This document shows positions 60,948-64,000 of a stretch of DNA of 64,000 nt, in pieces. The translations under genes and the position numbers were made by a program. Origin of the DNA: Aquabacterium sp. (GTDB lineage Bacteria; Pseudomonadota; Gammaproteobacteria; Burkholderiales; Burkholderiaceae_C); contig NZ_JAUSAR010000010.1 in NCBI RefSeq assembly GCF_030652515.1, forward strand, positions 124,001-188,000. The letters run 5' to 3'. The notes beneath the pieces were generated by a model. That model ran no database searches. It saw only the letters and a program-made list of their open reading frames with translations, and was not told the origin of the DNA. The first letter of the stretch is position 1; every line of letters begins with the position of its first letter.

Positions 60948-62633
60948 TCAAGGCGCCAGGGCCGGGGCGTTGGGGCGTGGTGTGGTCTGGGCCGAGGGCG
61001 CCAGTCGGTTGCTGCCGTCCCGCACTTCAAACGCGGTGCCGAAGGTCTGCACATGGCTGATGCTGGCCACGGTGTCCACGAACCACCACTCGGCCACCAC
61101 GCGTTGGGGGTTGGCATCGACCAGCATGTAGCCGCGCTGGTTCAGGTCGATGTATTTGAAGTGGGGGTTGACGCCGCGCAGGAAGGCGGCGGTGCTGCCT
61201 TGCGGGTCGGCGATGCCGGGCGAGGTGATCGAGGTGCCGACGAACTCGACCGCGTGCGAGCCCTCGCCAGTCAAGGGGTTGTAGCCCCCTGCGGCCACGA
61301 TGGGGTTGTTGGGGTCCTGGCTCAGGTCGGCGGCCCAGGAGCTGTGGATGTCTCCTGTGAGCACGACCACGTTGTTGACGGCGGGTTGGCTGTTGCTGCC
61401 CTTGAGGATGTCGTAGACGCGGTTGCGGGCGGGCTGGTAGCCGTCCCATTGGTCCGAGTTCAGGAACAGGCCGCCACCCGCAGCATTGGCCGCCGCGACG
61501 CCTTTGAGCTGGGCGAACATCACGCCTTGGCCCAGGAAGCGCCAGCGCGTGGCCGAGCCGCGCAAGCGTTGGGCCAGCCAGGCTTCCTGAGTGGCGCCGA
61601 GCAGGCTGCGGGCTGGGTCGGTGAAGCTGCCGCTTTGGGTGAAGAGCGTGCCCAGGCCTGGCACCGGGATCGTGGCCTGAAGCTGCTGAGATCGGCCGCT
61701 CAGGCGCTCTTCCAGCATCACCAGGTCGACCAGGTCGCCGTACTGGAAGGCGCGGTGGTTGCGTGCCAGGTCGGTCGGGTCCACCGGTCGCACCGGCATC
61801 CACTCGTAGTAGGCCTGCAAGGCGGCGTTGCGACGGCCAATCCAGGTGCCCTCGGCGCCTTCGGTGTGGTTCTGCGCGCCATCCTTGTAGGCGTCGTTGG
61901 CGGTTTCGTGGTCGTCCCAGATGATGACCCAGGGGTGCTGGCGGTGGGCCTCTTGCAGGTCGGCATCGCGCTTGTATTGGGCGTGGCGTGCACGGTAGTC
62001 GCTCAGGGTGATGATCTCGGTGGCAGGCTCGGTGGGGCGCACGTTGCCGTACTGGCCACTGCCATACTCGTAGAGGTAGTCGCCCAGGTGCATGACCAGG
62101 TCCAGGTCGGCGCGTTCGGCGATGTGTCGATAGGCGTTGAAGTAGCCGTGGGCATGGTTGGAGCAGCTGGCCACGGCCATGCGCAGGCGGTGGGTGCTGC
62201 CCACGGGCAAGGTCTTGGTGCGGCCGACGGGCGAGCTGCTGCCTTCGGCGCTGAATCGATAGTAGTAGGTGGTGTTGGGCTTGAGCGGGCCAGCATCGAC
62301 CTTGACGGTGAAGTCTCTGGCCGGGCTGGTTTTGGTGCTGCCGCGCAGCACGACCTGGGTCAAGGCAGGGTCGGTGGCCACGGTGTAGCTCACGGTGATC
62401 GCCGCGTTGCGGGGCGATGAAACACGGGTCCACAAGATCACGCGGTCGGCGAGTGGGTCACCGCTGGCCACGCCATGCTGAAACAGCGGTCCGGCGTTGG
62501 TGGCCGCCAGGGCTTGGCCGATGGGCAGCGCTGGCGCGGTGGCCAGGATCATGGCGGCCGATCCGGAACGCTTGAAAAAATCGCGGCGATTGGTGCCCTG
62601 GGGGCGTGGCGTTTGGCGTTGTGGGCGGCCCAT
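60948..62633 (-). CDS. phoD: PhoD-type alkaline phosphatase/phosphodiesterase (Tat exported)
   Basis: This is a 561-residue exported metallophosphatase. The N-terminus carries a twin-arginine signal (RRDFFKRSG, Arg16-Arg17). An N-terminal beta domain (residues about 50-150) is followed by the metallophosphatase core with MHLGDYLYEYGSG, IWDDHETANDAY and VVVLTGDIHSSWAADL, the Ca/Fe-binding motifs of PhoD. It releases phosphate from esters outside the cytoplasm. A strong GGAAGG precedes the ATG. Confidence 0.93.
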   Translation of the reverse strand: MGRPQRQTPRPQGTNRRDFFKRSGSAAMILATAPALPIGQALAATNAGPLFQHGVASGDPLADRVILWTRVSSPRNAAITVSYTVATDPALTQVVLRGSTKTSPARDFTVKVDAGPLKPNTTYYYRFSAEGSSSPVGRTKTLPVGSTHRLRMAVASCSNHAHGYFNAYRHIAERADLDLVMHLGDYLYEYGSGQYGNVRPTEPATEIITLSDYRARHAQYKRDADLQEAHRQHPWVIIWDDHETANDAYKDGAQNHTEGAEGTWIGRRNAALQAYYEWMPVRPVDPTDLARNHRAFQYGDLVDLVMLEERLSGRSQQLQATIPVPGLGTLFTQSGSFTDPARSLLGATQEAWLAQRLRGSATRWRFLGQGVMFAQLKGVAAANAAGGGLFLNSDQWDGYQPARNRVYDILKGSNSQPAVNNVVVLTGDIHSSWAADLSQDPNNPIVAAGGYNPLTGEGSHAVEFVGTSITSPGIADPQGSTAAFLRGVNPHFKYIDLNQRGYMLVDANPQRVVAEWWFVDTVASISHVQTFGTAFEVRDGSNRLAPSAQTTPRPNAPALAP

Positions 62634-62661
62634 CTCGTTTCCTTCCTTGCTGGCTGACAGT

Positions 62662-62688
62662 GCGCCAAAGCGGGCATCGCTTTGGCGC
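62662..62688. terminator. 10-bp stem-loop upstream of phoD
   Basis: GCGCCAAAGC (62662-62671) and GCTTTGGCGC (62679-62688) are perfect complements with a 7-base loop. The hairpin lies between the stop of the 98-residue gene (62768) and the phoD start (62633), without a T-tract. It could end the upstream transcript or shape the phoD leader. Confidence 0.5.
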
Positions 62689-62767
62689 CAGGCAAGTATG
62701 GAAACCTTGTTTGACAGGGCGGCGACAGTGGCCAGCCGGAGGGATCATGGGCCGCTGGAGCGGGCCC

Positions 62768-63064
62768 TCACTGAGGCTGTTCGGTGGTTCGCCACGGCGC
62801 CCGCATGCCGTCTTCGTGTCGTCGCTCTCGGGCTTCTTCGATCAGGCCAGACGATTGCAGGATATCCGCCACGTCTTGCGGTCCCTGCTGGAACTTGCAG
62901 ACGCGGGCCAGGGCCTCCAGCGGCGTGAAACCATTGACGAGGAGCAGCAAGCGGCGGTGCTCGTCGTTCATGGTGGGCGTCACCGATGGCATGGCCGCCG
63001 CTTGCCCTTTTGGGGTGCGGCGGTAGACAACATTGGTGCGTGAAGAAGAGACTTGCGGGTTCAT
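62768..63064 (-). CDS. 98-residue conserved-looking protein of unknown function
   Basis: The start at 63064 is preferred: GGAG lies eight bases upstream, while the in-frame ATG at 63070 is too close. The protein has a basic N-terminus with NVVYRRTPKGQAAAM, then a helical segment DEHRRLLLLVNGFTPLEALARVC and DVADILQSSGLIEEARERR, the layout of small winged-helix/HTH-like regulators. I do not recognise a family. It lies 140 nt downstream of the PEP-CTERM gene on the same strand. Confidence 0.65.
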   Translation of the reverse strand: MNPQVSSSRTNVVYRRTPKGQAAAMPSVTPTMNDEHRRLLLLVNGFTPLEALARVCKFQQGPQDVADILQSSGLIEEARERRHEDGMRAPWRTTEQPQ

Positions 63065-63113
63065 GTTCATTACTCCAGTGCATTGGGTGAATGAAGAAGC
63101 ATGGTGGTGCATT

Positions 63114-63143
63114 CCCAGCAGGTGTCCGGGAACACCTGCTGGG
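63114..63143. terminator. 12-bp perfect stem-loop after a PEP-CTERM gene
   Basis: CCCAGCAGGTGT (63114-63125) and ACACCTGCTGGG (63132-63143) pair exactly across a CCGGGA loop. It lies 61 bases beyond the PEP-CTERM stop at 63205 and 50 bases before the next gene's ATG. A smaller hairpin (63180-63197) precedes it. No T-tract is present, so it may be Rho-assisted or a 3-prime protecting structure. Confidence 0.55.
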
Positions 63144-63204
63144 TTAAGCAAGACGCATGCTTGCAAGTCCGCCAAGCCGCGCGTGGGTCAACACGCGGCC
63201 CGGG

Positions 63205-63891
63205 TCATGCCTGGCGACGGCGGCGCAGCAAGGCGATGGTGCCCAGGCCCAGGGCCGCCAGCAGGATGCTTTCGGGTTCGGGCACGGCCTGCGTGTAGGC
63301 GAAGTTGTCCATCACCACGCCATCACCTTGCACGGTGATGTAGGCGATGTCGGCATGGGCCAGGCGGATGCCTTGCGTCACCGAGAAGTTGGTGGAATAG
63401 ATCAACTGGCTGTCATCCAGGTCCACGCCATCGAGCGAGGTCGCGAACGAACCCAGGGTGAAGGTCTCCGAGCTGCCGTCGATGCCGTAGGCCGTGACCG
63501 TGGTCAGGCGGTCGTCACCGGCTTCTTCGTACATGCTCCAGTCGGCCAGGAAGGCGCGGGTCTTCAAGCCGTTGAAGTCGATGCGCAGGGTCATGTCGCC
63601 AATCTTGTCGAACGACAGGAAAGACTTGCCAGCACCCCAGCTGCCATTGATGCCCAGGTCGGTGGCAATGCGTTGGCCAACGGTGAAGTCGCCGTCTTGC
63701 GAGCTGAGCGTGACGGGAGGGACGTTGGCGCTGTAGGACGAGCCGATGCCGATGAACAGGCCGTCTTCCGCGTTGAAGTCAATGACTTGCGCGGGGGCGG
63801 GCAGTTGGCTGGTCTGGTTGATGAGCGCAGCTTGGGCCTGGAAGGCCACAGAGGCCAAACCCAGGGCGGCGATGGTGAAAATGTGACGCAT
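63205..63891 (-). CDS. PEP-CTERM sorting domain protein
   Basis: This is a 228-residue exported protein with a signal peptide (residues 1-21, ending FQAQA), a beta-rich mature domain of about 170 residues including FLSFDKIGDMTLRIDFNG, and the exosortase signal VPEPESILLAALGLGTIALL followed by RRRR. AAGGAG lies seven bases before the ATG. The mature domain contains no catalytic motif I recognise. It follows the truncated right-edge gene by 29 nt, so it may be its downstream operon partner. Confidence 0.88.
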   Translation of the reverse strand: MRHIFTIAALGLASVAFQAQAALINQTSQLPAPAQVIDFNAEDGLFIGIGSSYSANVPPVTLSSQDGDFTVGQRIATDLGINGSWGAGKSFLSFDKIGDMTLRIDFNGLKTRAFLADWSMYEEAGDDRLTTVTAYGIDGSSETFTLGSFATSLDGVDLDDSQLIYSTNFSVTQGIRLAHADIAYITVQGDGVVMDNFAYTQAVPEPESILLAALGLGTIALLRRRRQA

Positions 63892-63920
63892 GTGGATACT
63901 CCTTGATGGGTGCGGATCAA

Positions 63921-64000
63921 TCAGCTGCCGACGATGCCGCCGTTGGTCTTGGTGATGACCACGACGCCCGAGCGGGGGCGGCCGCCGACGACGGTTTGAC
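63921..64000 (-). CDS. C-terminal tail of an unidentified protein (cut by window edge)
   Basis: The minus-strand frame is open from base 64000 to a TGA at 63921-63923, giving about 26 final codons, ending VVVITKTNGGIVGS. It ends 29 bases before the PEP-CTERM gene. The fragment is too short to assign; the frame is supported by the absence of other stops and by its position as an upstream operon partner. Confidence 0.4.
   Translation of the reverse strand, partial: QTVVGGRPRSGVVVITKTNGGIVGS

Noticed and set aside
60819-62420. 533-codon plus-strand open frame
   Set aside because: It is antisense to phoD and lacks recognisable domains.
62672-62768. Sigma-54 site in the phoD upstream region
   Set aside because: TGGC...TGC pairs exist on the minus strand, but the GG to GC spacing is off by two bases.
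1-64000. CRISPR arrays, rRNA or tRNA genes, insertion sequences, prophage genes
   Set aside because: I saw no regularly spaced long repeats, no rRNA or tRNA-like conserved stretches, and no transposase, integrase or phage structural proteins.

Overview
The window is high-GC DNA from a betaproteobacterium of the order Burkholderiales. This is inferred from a complete dcw cell-division cluster with a fused murE-murF gene, the lptD-surA-rsmA and yqiA/rnb/tonB/aroE/mtgA gene orders, PEP-CTERM proteins, and EpsF/EpsG-type polysaccharide proteins. A relative of Aquabacterium, Leptothrix or other PEP-CTERM-rich Burkholderiales is the best guess, but I cannot name the genus from the sequence alone. 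I saw no rRNA, tRNA, CRISPR array or insertion sequence.

Region 1 (1-14.7 kb) is an exopolysaccharide locus. It holds a truncated GH16-type lipoprotein, two membrane acyltransferases, four glycosyltransferases (GT25, two GT4, GT2), a nitroreductase-like protein, a pyruvyl-transferase-family protein, a Wzx-type flippase, an SGNH hydrolase, and the chain-length pair EpsG (kinase-like ATPase) and EpsF (Wzz-like). Nearly all genes from 14.5 kb down to 2.85 kb lie on the minus strand as one tight operon behind an excellent sigma-54 promoter. A divergent pair (acyltransferase, GT25) at 0.9-2.85 kb is visibly AT-richer and has its own sigma-54-like promoter. Region 2 (14.7-19.4 kb) is a signalling block next to the EPS operon: a hybrid histidine kinase and two tandem, paralogous membrane diguanylate cyclases. 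Region 3 (19.7-22.4 kb) encodes two exported proteins, a secretory-lipase-type hydrolase and a small cysteine-containing protein.

Region 4 (22.6-40.5 kb) is the dcw cluster: mraZ, rsmH, ftsL, ftsI, murE-murF fusion, mraY, murD, ftsW, murG, murC, ddlB, ftsQ, ftsA, ftsZ. Most are joined by 1-11 nt overlaps. The mraZ promoter carries four GTG-type MraZ boxes at exact 10-bp spacing, and an orphan intrinsic terminator upstream insulates it. MurD carries an unusual acidic/proline-rich insertion of about 80 residues. Region 5 (40.6-50.1 kb) holds cca, a PEP-CTERM protein gene behind a near-consensus sigma-54 promoter, rsmA-surA-lptD (outer-membrane biogenesis), divergent amgK and an RhlE-type helicase.

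Region 6 (50.1-54.0 kb) is an alkane hydroxylase unit (AraC-type regulator divergent from alkB and rubredoxin), followed by an ECF sigma factor / ZAS-type anti-sigma / DoxX operon. Region 7 (54.0-60.2 kb) is a minus-strand operon, yqiA ... rnb-tonB-aroE-mtgA, interrupted by a vapBC toxin-antitoxin pair and headed by an unlisted 35-codon membrane micro-ORF with a perfect ribosome binding site. Region 8 (60.3-64.0 kb) holds a PhoD phosphatase followed by a PEP-CTERM protein, a 98-residue unknown, another PEP-CTERM protein, and the tail of a gene running off the right edge.

The main theme beyond housekeeping is a sigma-54 regulon. Three promoters with the same TGGCAC...GTGC core drive the EPS operon, the divergent EPS acyltransferase and a PEP-CTERM gene. 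This matches the known link between exosortase/PEP-CTERM sorting, EPS synthesis and sigma-54 (PrsK/PrsR-type) control. The exosortase and the sigma-54 activator are not in this window.
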